Assembly: GCA_018377375.1 (NCBI GenBank)
Contig: JAGZZN010000038.1
Coordinates: 1 to 17,812 of the forward strand
Origin: Streptococcus parasanguinis
GTDB lineage: Bacteria; Bacillota; Bacilli; Lactobacillales; Streptococcaceae
Direction: 5' to 3'
DNA: 17,812 bases
The notes beneath the pieces were generated by a model. It did no database searches. It had not been told where the DNA came from and saw only the letters and a list, made by a program, of their open reading frames with translations. Shown here piece by piece: positions 5,940 through 13,208 of the stretch; the first letter of the stretch is position 1, and each line of letters starts with the position of its first letter. The position numbers were made by a program, and so were the translations under genes.

Positions 5940-7418
5940 ATGGATACTTTATTTATTCCAGGTTGGTTGATTACTTTTGTAATCGTAGCCATTCTTGTAT
6001 TGATCTTGTTGGTCAAAGGGTATGTCAACGCTAAACCCAATGAAGTCGTGGTCATTACAGGTCTTCGAAAACAACGTCACTTGCGTGGGAAAGCTGGCTT
6101 TATGATTCCCTTTGTCGAACAACGCTCTTATCTTGATATTGAGCAATTCTCGACAGATGTTCGGACGTCAGAAGCAGTCCCAACACTGGACTTCATTAAC
6201 GTCCGTGCCGATGCGGCTGTTAAATTAAAAATTGGTACAACCGATGAAATGATTGCCCGGGCTGCAGAAAACTTCTTGAACTGGAATACGACAGATATTT
6301 CCAATTCTGTCCAAGATGTCTTGGAAGGAAACTTGCGGGAAGTGATCGGTCAGATGGAGCTCCGTAAGATGGTCAATGACCGTCAAGAGTTTGCCTCAAA
6401 AGTGCAGGACAACGTAGCACCAGACTTGGCTAAAATGGGTCTAGAAGTCATCGCCTTTACGGTTCAATCTTTCTCTGATGAAGGGGGCGTCATCGATAAC
6501 CTCGGGATTGAAAATGTTGAAACCATTAAGAAAGATGCCTTGATTGCCAAAGCCAAAGCAGAACGCGAACGCAAGGAAGTCGAAGCGGAACAAGATAAAT
6601 TGGCTAACGACAAACGCGTCGCTGCCGATCTTGAAATTGCGCAAAAACAAAACGAATTAAAACTTAAACAAGCAGCCCTCAAGCAAGAAGCAGATATTGC
6701 CCAAGCAAAAGCAGATGCCGCTAAAGGGATTGAGGCAGAAGTGCAACGTCGTGAACAAGAGCGCGTGGCAGCCGAAGCCAATATCATGAAACAGGAAAAA
6801 GAAGCGGAAGTCAAAGAGCGCGAAGTTAAGGTTCGTGAGCAAGAATTGGATGCCAACATCCGCAAACAAGCTGAAGCTGAAAAATATGCGCGTCAACAAG
6901 CTGCAGAAGCAGAATTGATTGAACGCCAACGCAAGGCGGAAGCAGAACTCTTCGAAACACAAAAAGAAGCCGAAGCTCGAAAAGCTCAAGCCGAAGCTGA
7001 GAAATTTGCCCAATTGCAAGAGGCCGAAGCTATTGAGGCTAAAGGTCGTGCCGAGGCTGAAGCCATTCGCTTGAAACTGGAAGCCGAAGCCAAAGGTTTG
7101 GACCAAAAGGCCGAAGCGATGAAGAAAATGCAAGAAGCAGCCATTACTGAAATGGTCGTTGACAAGTTGCCTGAAATTGCGCGTGCTGTCGCTGAACCAT
7201 TAACCAAGGTGGATAAAATCACCATGTACGGGGAAGGCAATGCTTCTAAGATGGTGGGCGATATTATGCAAAGTATCGACCAAGTCTCTCAAGGAGCCGG
7301 ATTTGATATTCGTCAATTGCTAGCAGGAGCCCTTGGAGTTAATATGACGGTCAATAAACTCAAAGAAGGAGAACAACCGGTCATTGAAGCAGAGGAGTTA
7401 GCTTCTAAAGAAGATTAA
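5940..7418 (+). CDS. Flotillin-like SPFH-domain protein
   Basis: The 492-residue protein has one N-terminal membrane segment (about 7-26) followed by an SPFH/PHB domain (about 28-195; KPNEVVVITG at 32-41, and VIAFTVQSFSDE near 170-181). A very long Ala/Glu/Lys-rich coiled coil (about 200-410, with repeated EAEAE/KAEAE units) follows, then a flotillin C-terminal region. Flotillins are membrane scaffold proteins that oligomerise in ordered membrane microdomains and affect fluidity, secretion and signalling. The start has AAAGGAG at 5926-5932 with a 7-base spacer. An NfeD-type partner gene, which often precedes flotillin genes in Bacilli, is not present on either side. It is monocistronic by its own promoter and terminator. 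Confidence 0.92.
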   Translation: MDTLFIPGWLITFVIVAILVLILLVKGYVNAKPNEVVVITGLRKQRHLRGKAGFMIPFVEQRSYLDIEQFSTDVRTSEAVPTLDFINVRADAAVKLKIGTTDEMIARAAENFLNWNTTDISNSVQDVLEGNLREVIGQMELRKMVNDRQEFASKVQDNVAPDLAKMGLEVIAFTVQSFSDEGGVIDNLGIENVETIKKDALIAKAKAERERKEVEAEQDKLANDKRVAADLEIAQKQNELKLKQAALKQEADIAQAKADAAKGIEAEVQRREQERVAAEANIMKQEKEAEVKEREVKVREQELDANIRKQAEAEKYARQQAAEAELIERQRKAEAELFETQKEAEARKAQAEAEKFAQLQEAEAIEAKGRAEAEAIRLKLEAEAKGLDQKAEAMKKMQEAAITEMVVDKLPEIARAVAEPLTKVDKITMYGEGNASKMVGDIMQSIDQVSQGAGFDIRQLLAGALGVNMTVNKLKEGEQPVIEAEELASKED

Positions 7419-7432
7419 TGCCATTCATCAAG

Positions 7433-7470
7433 AAGTGTCTGAGAACTGTTTCTCGGGCACTTTTGTTTTT
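7433..7470 (+). terminator. Terminator of the flotillin gene
   Basis: AAGTGTCTGAGAA (7433-7445) pairs with TTCTCGGGCACTT (7450-7462) with two G-U pairs around CTGT, and runs into TTGTTTTT. It is a classic intrinsic terminator 14 bases after the stop. Confidence 0.88.
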
Positions 7471-7523
7471 AAGATCAAATGACTTGCATGATCTTCTCCC
7501 TCTAGAGAAGGCGGGAAGCTATT

Positions 7524-7558
7524 TTCTGCTTTCTTTTGAGGAGGAAAAATGGTAGAAT
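7524..7558 (+). promoter_or_regulatory. Promoter of gnd-ritR
   Basis: TG-G-TAGAAT (TG 7550-7551, TAGAAT 7553-7558) is an extended -10 element. In place of a -35 consensus stands TTCTGCTTTCTTT (7524-7536), which ends 16 bases before the -10. The same 13 bases occur at the same distance in front of nrdR. Confidence 0.6.
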
Positions 7559-7586
7559 AAAGGCAAACTATAAAGAGGAGTGTCAC

Positions 7587-9011
7587 ATGACTAAAGCAAA
7601 CTTTGGTGTTGTTGGTATGGCCGTAATGGGTCGTAACCTTGCCCTTAATATTGAATCTCGTGGCTATACAGTTGCCATTTATAACCGTAGTAAAGAAAAA
7701 ACAGAAGATGTGATTGCTTGCCATCCTGATAAAAACTTTGTGCCAAGCTATGATATCGAAAGCTTCGTAAACTCAATCGAAAAACCACGTCGTATCATGC
7801 TCATGGTTCAAGCAGGACCTGGTACAGACGCAACTATCCAAGCCCTTCTTCCACATTTGGATAAAGGTGATATCTTGATCGACGGAGGAAACACTTTCTA
7901 TAAAGATACCATCCGTCGTAACGAAGAGTTGGCGAATTCAGGGATCAACTTTATCGGTACAGGTGTATCTGGTGGTGAAAAAGGTGCCCTTGAAGGTCCT
8001 TCTATCATGCCTGGTGGACAAAAAGAAGCATATGACTTGGTAGCTGACGTTCTTGAAGAAATCTCTGCAAAAGCGCCTGAAGATGGAAAACCATGTGTGA
8101 CTTACATCGGTCCTGATGGAGCTGGTCACTACGTGAAAATGGTCCACAACGGGATCGAGTACGGGGATATGCAATTGATCGCAGAAAGCTATGACCTCAT
8201 GCAACACTTGCTTGGCCTTTCTGCAGAAGACATGGCTGAAATCTTCACTGAATGGAACAAGGGTGAATTGGACAGCTACTTGATTGAAATCACAGCTGAT
8301 ATCTTGAAACGCAAAGACGATGAAGGTCAAGATGGACCAATCGTAGACTACATCTTGGACGCTGCAGGAAACAAAGGAACTGGTAAATGGACGAGCCAAT
8401 CAGCGCTTGACCTTGGTGTGCCATTGTCACTGATCACTGAGTCAGTATTTGCCCGTTACATCTCTGCCTACAAAGAAGAACGTGTACACGCTAGCAAGGT
8501 TCTTCCAAAACCAGCTGCATTCAAATTTGAAGGAGACAAGGCTGAGTTGATCGAAAAGATTCGTCAAGCCCTTTACTTCTCAAAAATCATCTCTTACGCA
8601 CAAGGTTTTGCGCAATTGCGCGTTGCTTCTAAAGAAAACAACTGGAACTTGCCATTTGCGGACATCGCATCTATCTGGCGCGATGGATGTATCATCCGTT
8701 CTCGTTTCTTGCAAAAGATCACAGATGCTTACAACCGCGATGCAGATCTTGCTAACCTTCTATTGGATGAGTACTTCTTGGATGTCACTGCTAAGTACCA
8801 ACAATCAGTTCGTGACATTGTAGCTCTTGCTGTTCAAGCAGGTGTACCAGTACCAACCTTCTCAGCAGCCATCACTTACTTCGATAGCTACCGTTCAGCG
8901 GATCTTCCAGCGAACTTGATCCAAGCACAACGTGACTACTTTGGCGCTCACACATATCAACGTAAAGACAAAGAAGGTACCTTCCACTATTCTTGGTACG
9001 ACGAAAAATAA
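7587..9011 (+). CDS. gnd: 6-phosphogluconate dehydrogenase, decarboxylating
   Basis: The 474-residue cytosolic enzyme oxidises 6-phosphogluconate to ribulose 5-phosphate and CO2 in the oxidative pentose phosphate pathway and makes NADPH. Visible features are the Rossmann dinucleotide loop FGVVGMAVMGRN (6-17), NRS at 33-35 (NADP 2'-phosphate contact), the substrate loop GVSGGEKGALEGPSIMPGG (126-144), and the active-site motif KMVHNGIEYGD with Lys184, His187 and Asn188. The C-terminal tail has FGAHTYQRKD, which reaches into the other subunit of the dimer. The start at 7587 follows AGAGGAG (7574-7580); an in-frame ATG at 7536 lies upstream of the promoter -10 and is not used. ritR follows after nine bases. 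Codon use is strongly biased, as expected for a highly expressed gene. Confidence 0.98.
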   Translation: MTKANFGVVGMAVMGRNLALNIESRGYTVAIYNRSKEKTEDVIACHPDKNFVPSYDIESFVNSIEKPRRIMLMVQAGPGTDATIQALLPHLDKGDILIDGGNTFYKDTIRRNEELANSGINFIGTGVSGGEKGALEGPSIMPGGQKEAYDLVADVLEEISAKAPEDGKPCVTYIGPDGAGHYVKMVHNGIEYGDMQLIAESYDLMQHLLGLSAEDMAEIFTEWNKGELDSYLIEITADILKRKDDEGQDGPIVDYILDAAGNKGTGKWTSQSALDLGVPLSLITESVFARYISAYKEERVHASKVLPKPAAFKFEGDKAELIEKIRQALYFSKIISYAQGFAQLRVASKENNWNLPFADIASIWRDGCIIRSRFLQKITDAYNRDADLANLLLDEYFLDVTAKYQQSVRDIVALAVQAGVPVPTFSAAITYFDSYRSADLPANLIQAQRDYFGAHTYQRKDKEGTFHYSWYDEK

Positions 9012-9020
9012 TCTTGCTCT

Positions 9021-9719
9021 ATGGTCAAACGAGTTCTACTAGTAGAAAATGAGAAGCAAATCGCTCGCTTCATTGATTTGGAACTTCAAAAAGAAGGGTA
9101 CCAAGTTGATGTGGTCGAGGATGGAAAAGTGGGTCTGGCCTTGATTGCTGCGACCAAATATGATCTGATCTTGTTTAATTACGATCTGTCAGATATGTCT
9201 GGTGAAACATTCGCAGAGGAAATCAGTCGGATTCGCCCAGCTTCTGTTTTGATTGTTTTGGATAGCCGCGAAAAAATTGCTGAGCACAAAGAGAGTATTC
9301 AGCGCTTTGCCGTTTCCTATATGGTTAAACCCTTTATTATCAGCGATTTGGTAGATAAGATCACAGCCATTTTTAGAGGACGTGATTATATTGACCAACA
9401 TTGTAGCCAGATGAAAATCCCAACATCATACCGCAATTTGCGCATTGATGTGGAACACCATACCGTCTATCGTGGGGAAGACATGATTAGTTTGACCCGC
9501 AGAGAATATGACCTCATAGCGACTCTGATGGGAAGCAAGGGAGTGGTGACACGAGATCAGTTGTTGGAAAGTGTCTGGAAGTACGAGAGTACAGGTGAGA
9601 CTAATATTGTGGACGTCTATATCCGTTATCTCCGTGGGAAAATTGATCTACCCGGTCAAAAAAGCTATATTAAGACCGTTCGTGGGATTGGCTATGCCAT
9701 GCAAGACGCATTAGAATAA
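9021..9719 (+). CDS. ritR: Orphan response regulator RitR (iron/redox control)
   Basis: The 232-residue OmpR/PhoB-type protein has a receiver domain (about 1-118) and a winged-helix DNA-binding domain (about 135-230; LTRREYDLIATL, then YIRYLRGKID and TVRGIGYAM). The residue at the phospho-acceptor site is Asn53 (LILFNYDLSD), and Cys128 sits in the linker (DQHCSQ). Both are diagnostic of RitR, the pneumococcal repressor of iron transport, which is not phosphorylated and instead dimerises through oxidation of Cys128. Lys103 (MVKPF) is kept. No histidine kinase gene is adjacent. It follows gnd by nine bases, the same order as in S. pneumoniae, and has no own promoter or clear Shine-Dalgarno sequence, so translation probably depends on gnd. 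Confidence 0.93.
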   Translation: MVKRVLLVENEKQIARFIDLELQKEGYQVDVVEDGKVGLALIAATKYDLILFNYDLSDMSGETFAEEISRIRPASVLIVLDSREKIAEHKESIQRFAVSYMVKPFIISDLVDKITAIFRGRDYIDQHCSQMKIPTSYRNLRIDVEHHTVYRGEDMISLTRREYDLIATLMGSKGVVTRDQLLESVWKYESTGETNIVDVYIRYLRGKIDLPGQKSYIKTVRGIGYAMQDALE

Positions 9720-9753
9720 AATATTCGAACCCTTAGAGGGTTCGAATATTTTT
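9718..9753. terminator. Bidirectional terminator after gnd-ritR
   Basis: A perfect 16-base stem, AAAATATTCGAACCCT (9718-9733) with its complement (9737-9752), closes a TAG loop and ends in a T-run. It overlaps the ritR stop codon. The A-run on the other side makes it symmetrical. Confidence 0.9.
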
Positions 9754-9761
9754 ATGTCTAA

Positions 9762-9779
9762 AGGGAAACGTTTGCGTTT
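9762..9779. promoter_or_regulatory. Upstream LacI/CcpA-type operator of ptsG
   Basis: The segment has the core AAACGTTT (9766-9773) with a right half of GCGTTT. The reverse complement reads AAACGCAAACGTTTCCC, matching the site at 9901-9916 in most positions but in opposite orientation. The core fits LacI/GalR-family operators (CcpA cre sites and streptococcal MalR sites). It lies 140 bases upstream of the second copy. Confidence 0.5.
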
Positions 9780-9830
9780 AAAAAGAATGAGGTTTAAAAA
9801 GAATTTGGCTTAAAAAAGATAAAAAAAGAT
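9776..9830. repeat. A-rich direct repeats upstream of ptsG
   Basis: GTTTAAAAAGAAT occurs at 9776-9788 and exactly again at 9792-9804, followed by the related TTAAAAAAGAT (9810-9820) and AAAAAAAGAT (9821-9830). The starts are spaced about 16, 16-18 and 11 bases. No ORF is present. The block could act as bendable or UP-element-like DNA between the two operator sequences. Confidence 0.45.
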
Positions 9831-9860
9831 AAAATTTGGAGAAAAAAATGAATGTAAGGC

Positions 9861-9888
9861 TTTACAAATTTTTAAAATGTGGTATACT
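9861..9888 (+). promoter_or_regulatory. Promoter of ptsG
   Basis: TTTACA (9861-9866), a 16-base spacer and TATACT (9883-9888) with TG at 9880-9881. This is the best sigma-A promoter in the window. Transcription should start near 9895, just before the downstream operator. Confidence 0.8.
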
Positions 9889-9900
9889 AGAAACAAATTA

Positions 9901-9916
9901 AGCGCAAACGTTTTCT
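9901..9916. promoter_or_regulatory. Downstream LacI/CcpA-type operator (cre-like) of ptsG
   Basis: GCGCAAACGTTTTCTC centres on AAACGTTT (9906-9913). It lies about 6-21 bases past the predicted start site, where a bound repressor would block transcription. The pattern fits a CcpA cre site loosely and a MalR-type operator (CGCAAACGTTT half) better. Which protein binds cannot be settled from sequence. Confidence 0.6.
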
Positions 9917-9950
9917 CAAAACAAAGCCTTAAACAATATAAGGAGGTTGA

Positions 9951-12146
9951 ATGATGAACAAAGGATCATTCAAAAGTTTATTTAGCTTTGAATTCTGGCA
10001 GAAGTTCGGTAAGGCCTTGATGGTCGTTATCGCTGTCATGCCAGCGGCTGGGTTGATGATTTCAATCGGGAAATCAATCCCTATGATCAACCCGAATTTA
10101 TCTCCACTTGTTATTACAGGTGGAATTCTCGAACAAATCGGTTGGGGGGTTATCGGAAACCTTCACATCCTCTTTGCCCTTGCTATCGGTGGTAGCTGGG
10201 CCAAAGAACGTGCAGGGGGTGCCTTTGCAGCTGGTCTCTCTTTCATCTTGATTAACCGTATTACAGGTGCAGTTTACGGAGTTACATCTGCAATGTTAGC
10301 TGATAAATCTGCAACGGTTCACACAATCTTTGGTGGATCGATTAAAGTTGCGGACTATTTCATCAGCGTTCTTGAAGCACCAGCCCTTAATATGGGGGTA
10401 TTTGTAGGGATTATCTCAGGTTTCGTTGGAGCAACTGCCTTCAATAAATACTACAACTACCGTAAACTTCCAGAAGCACTTTCTTTCTTCAATGGGAAAC
10501 GCTTTGTACCATTCGTTGTTATCGTACGTTCAGCACTCACAGCCTTGGTTTTGTCAGCCTTGTGGCCAGTAGTTCAATCAGGAATTAATGGATTTGGTGT
10601 TTGGATCGCCAACTCACAATCAACAGCTCCAGTATTGGCACCATTCTTGTTTGGTACCTTGGAACGTCTTCTCTTGCCGTTTGGTCTTCACCACATGTTG
10701 ACCATTCCAATCAACTATACTCAATTGGGTGGTAGCTACCAAGTTCTTACAGGTGCTGCCAAAGGAACAACTGTATTTGGACAAGATCCACTTTGGTTGG
10801 CTTGGGTAACAGACCTTGTCAACTTGAAGAAAGCAGATCCTAGTCAGTATCAACACTTGCTTAAAGCATACGTACCAGCTCGTTTCAAAGTTGGTCAAAT
10901 GATCGGATCTTTTGGTATCTTGATGGGAATCGTGGTGGCTATCTACCGCAATGTGGACCCAGATAAAAAAGAAAAATACAAAGGAATGCTTGTTGCGACT
11001 GCTCTTGCAACCTTCTTGACAGGTGTTACAGAACCAATTGAATACATGTTCATGTTCATTGCAACACCATTGTACTTGATCTACGCCTTTGTTCAAGGTG
11101 CTGCCTTTGCAATGGCTGACTTGGTTCACCTTCGTGTTCACTCATTCGGTTCAATCGAGTTCTTGACACGTACACCAATGGCCATCAACGCTGGTTTGGC
11201 ACTAGATATCTTTAACTTTGTATGGGTAACAGTCCTCTTTGGATTTATCATGTACTTCATTGCCAACTTCATGATTAAGAAATTCAATTATGCAACTCCA
11301 GGACGTAACGGTAACTATGAACAAAATGATGATGCCCCTGCAGGAGATGGTGCAGCAGCAGGTGCTGCTACAAGCTCAGCAAGCTCACAAGTCATTAACA
11401 TTATCAACCTTCTTGGTGGACGTGCCAATATCGTAGACGTTGACGCATGTATGACTCGTCTTCGTGTAACCGTTAAGGACGCTGAAAAAGTCGGAACAGA
11501 AGAACAATGGAAAGCTGAAGGCGCTATGGGTCTTGTCATGAAAGGACAAGGTGTCCAAGCGATCTACGGACCTAAAGCTGACGTATTGAAGTCTGATATC
11601 CAAGACGTTCTTGATTCAGGTGAAGTCATTCCTGAAACACTTCCTAGCCAAATGACAGCAGTTCAAAAGGCTGAAGCAACCTTTAAAGGGGTAACTGATG
11701 AAGTGCATTCCGTTGCAGATGGTGAAGTGATCAACATCGAAGATGTGAAAGATCCTGTATTCTCACAAAAAATGATGGGTGACGGATTTGCAGTTGAGCC
11801 TGAAAATGGCCACATCGTTTCACCAGTTGCTGGTAAAGTTACTAGCGTCTTCCCAACCAAACATGCCCTTGGTTTGGTAACAGATAATGGTTTGGAAGTC
11901 TTGGTTCACATCGGTCTAGATACTGTTAGTCTTGAAGGAAAACCATTTGAGGTTAAAGTTTCTGAAGGTCAAACAGTGGCTGCTGGAGACCTCTTGGTAG
12001 AAGCAGACCTTGATGCAATCCGTGCAGCTGGTCGTGAAACTTCAACAATTGTTGTCTTCACAAATGCAGATGCGATTAAATCCGTTAAGGTCGAACATAC
12101 TGGTAAATTGGCAGCAAATGCACCAGTTGCAACAGTAGAATTATAA
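9951..12146 (+). CDS. ptsG: Glucose/maltose-class PTS permease, EIICBA fusion
   Basis: The 731-residue membrane protein imports and phosphorylates a sugar of the glucose class. The domain order is IIC (about 12-445, about ten membrane segments, GVTEPIEY at 358-365), then a Gly/Ala/Ser linker (about 455-480). The IIB domain follows (about 481-560) with phospho-cysteine 500 in DVDACMTRLRV, and then IIA (about 590-731) with His638 (KHALG) and phospho-histidine 653 (LVHIGLDTV). It closely resembles, from memory, the pneumococcal PtsG (SP_0758). Related S. mutans proteins have been reassigned to maltose, so the substrate is not certain. Two ATGs are adjacent: 9951 matches relatives beginning MM, while 9954 has better spacing (7 bases) from AAGGAGG at 9940-9946. 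The promoter and paired operators upstream imply sugar-dependent control. Confidence 0.92.
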   Translation: MMNKGSFKSLFSFEFWQKFGKALMVVIAVMPAAGLMISIGKSIPMINPNLSPLVITGGILEQIGWGVIGNLHILFALAIGGSWAKERAGGAFAAGLSFILINRITGAVYGVTSAMLADKSATVHTIFGGSIKVADYFISVLEAPALNMGVFVGIISGFVGATAFNKYYNYRKLPEALSFFNGKRFVPFVVIVRSALTALVLSALWPVVQSGINGFGVWIANSQSTAPVLAPFLFGTLERLLLPFGLHHMLTIPINYTQLGGSYQVLTGAAKGTTVFGQDPLWLAWVTDLVNLKKADPSQYQHLLKAYVPARFKVGQMIGSFGILMGIVVAIYRNVDPDKKEKYKGMLVATALATFLTGVTEPIEYMFMFIATPLYLIYAFVQGAAFAMADLVHLRVHSFGSIEFLTRTPMAINAGLALDIFNFVWVTVLFGFIMYFIANFMIKKFNYATPGRNGNYEQNDDAPAGDGAAAGAATSSASSQVINIINLLGGRANIVDVDACMTRLRVTVKDAEKVGTEEQWKAEGAMGLVMKGQGVQAIYGPKADVLKSDIQDVLDSGEVIPETLPSQMTAVQKAEATFKGVTDEVHSVADGEVINIEDVKDPVFSQKMMGDGFAVEPENGHIVSPVAGKVTSVFPTKHALGLVTDNGLEVLVHIGLDTVSLEGKPFEVKVSEGQTVAAGDLLVEADLDAIRAAGRETSTIVVFTNADAIKSVKVEHTGKLAANAPVATVEL

Positions 12147-12153
12147 AAGACAT

Positions 12154-12198
12154 CGGCAAAGAAAATGAGGTTGGGGCAGTGCACCCGGCCTCTTGCCG
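12154..12198 (+). terminator. Compound hairpin between ptsG and the EEP gene
   Basis: CGGCAA (12154-12159) pairs with TTGCCG (12193-12198). After a seven-base bulge, GAGGTTGGG (12167-12175) pairs with CCCGGCCTC (12184-12192), including two G-U pairs, around an eight-base loop. TTTCTTGATTT follows. It is probably a leaky terminator or attenuator, since the tail is not a clean U-run and no separate promoter for the next gene is evident. Confidence 0.55.
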
Positions 12199-12231
12199 TT
12201 TCTTGATTTGGAGAGAAGGAGAAATCAGGGG

Positions 12232-13044
12232 ATGAAATTTTTAACATTAAATTCCCATAGTTGGATGGAAGAGAATGCTCAGCAAAAATTTGAAACCCTC
12301 AAGGAACAAATTTTAGAAGCGCAATATGATGTGATCTGTTTCCAAGAGGTCAATCAAGAAATGGCCTCAGAAACAGTCGAAACAGATGAGTATTATCAAG
12401 CTTTGCCATCATCTGTAGCGATTCACAAGGATCACTTTGTTCGCGTATTGGTAGAAGAGTTAGCTGCTCATGGACTCCACTATTATTGGACTTGGGCCTA
12501 CAACCATATTGGCTATGATCACCTCAATGAGGGTGTAGCGGTTCTTTCGCGTCAACCCTTGAAGGCGGATGAGATTTTGGTATCCAATATGGATGATCCA
12601 ACGGACTACCATACTCGTCGAGTGGCCGTCGCCCATACGAGTGTGGATGGCAAAGAGATTGCTGTTGCCAGCGTCCATCTTTCTTGGTGGGACAAAGGTT
12701 TCCAATTTGAGTGGCCACGCATTGAGAACTACTTCAGCCAAGTAGGCAAACCTTTTATTCTAGCTGGTGATTTCAATAATCCTGCTGGTCAAGAAGGGTA
12801 TGAAACGATTCTATCCAGTTCGCTAAAACTTCAAGATAGTTTTATCGAAGCCAAAGAAACAAAGGGGACTTATACTGTAGGTCCTGGAATCGATGGCTGG
12901 ACGGATAATCAAGTTCCATTGCGAATCGATTACGTCTTTGCAAGTCCAGAATGGGACATCCAGCGTCTACATGTCATTTTTGATGATCAAAACAAACCCC
13001 ATGTCAGTGATCACTATGGCTTAGAAGCTGAATTATCACTTTAA
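12232..13044 (+). CDS. Endonuclease/exonuclease/phosphatase-fold protein
   Basis: The 270-residue protein has the full catalytic set of the EEP (DNase I/Mg-dependent phosphodiesterase) fold: Asn7 (LTLNSH), Glu39 (CFQEVNQ), His149 (ASVHLSWW), Asp180 and Asn182 (AGDFNNP), Asp233 (RIDYVF) and the terminal SDH motif (Asp260, His261). There is no signal peptide, so it should act in the cytosol. The substrate is unknown; the fold covers nucleases, sugar- and lipid-phosphate phosphatases and nucleotidases. The start at 12232 has AAGGAG at 12216-12221; the longer in-frame ATG at 12193 lies inside the preceding hairpin. Its position right after a PTS gene suggests, without proof, a role on a phosphorylated sugar or nucleotide rather than DNA repair. 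Confidence 0.85.
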   Translation: MKFLTLNSHSWMEENAQQKFETLKEQILEAQYDVICFQEVNQEMASETVETDEYYQALPSSVAIHKDHFVRVLVEELAAHGLHYYWTWAYNHIGYDHLNEGVAVLSRQPLKADEILVSNMDDPTDYHTRRVAVAHTSVDGKEIAVASVHLSWWDKGFQFEWPRIENYFSQVGKPFILAGDFNNPAGQEGYETILSSSLKLQDSFIEAKETKGTYTVGPGIDGWTDNQVPLRIDYVFASPEWDIQRLHVIFDDQNKPHVSDHYGLEAELSL

Positions 13045-13053
13045 TATAAATGG

Positions 13054-13102
13054 AGAGTCGAAAGGAAAACGATTTTATTCAATCGTCCTTCGACTCTTTT
13101 TT
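13054..13102 (+). terminator. Terminator after the EEP gene
   Basis: AGAGTCGAA (13054-13062) pairs with TTCGACTCT (13089-13097). The stem continues inward through GG/CC and ACGATT/AATCGT with small A bulges, and a run of T (13097-13102) follows. Confidence 0.88.
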
Positions 13103-13143
13103 ATGGATCAATGAGGAGCAAGCATAGGGGATTCTCCTGTTCT

Positions 13144-13178
13144 TCTGCTTTCTTTACGATTCAATTTATGGTAAAATG
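13144..13178 (+). promoter_or_regulatory. Promoter of nrdR-dnaB-dnaI operon
   Basis: TG-G-TAAAAT (TG 13170-13171, TAAAAT 13173-13178) is an extended -10 element. TTCTGCTTTCTTT (13144-13156) stands in the -35 zone, identical in sequence and spacing to the gnd promoter. I see no obvious NrdR box here. Confidence 0.6.
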
Positions 13179-13208
13179 AAGTGTTAAAACAGTTTAAGGA
13201 GGTAGCAA

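Noticed and set aside
6657..7133. Minus-strand 158-residue phenylalanine-rich ORF opposite the flotillin gene
   Set aside because: It is the antisense shadow of the Ala/Glu/Lys coiled-coil codons; biased composition, no ribosome binding site.
6540..7140. Repetitive GAAGC-rich DNA in the flotillin gene as a possible tandem repeat array
   Set aside because: The repetition follows from the Ala-Glu-rich coiled coil; units are not exact at DNA level and the frame is intact.
10620..11141. Minus-strand 173-residue ORF inside ptsG
   Set aside because: Antisense shadow of a highly biased, highly expressed gene; composition is not protein-like and there is no start signal.
12147..12231. Riboswitch in the ptsG/EEP spacer
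   Set aside because: The pairing is a single bulged hairpin with no alternative terminator/antiterminator pair and no recognised aptamer core.
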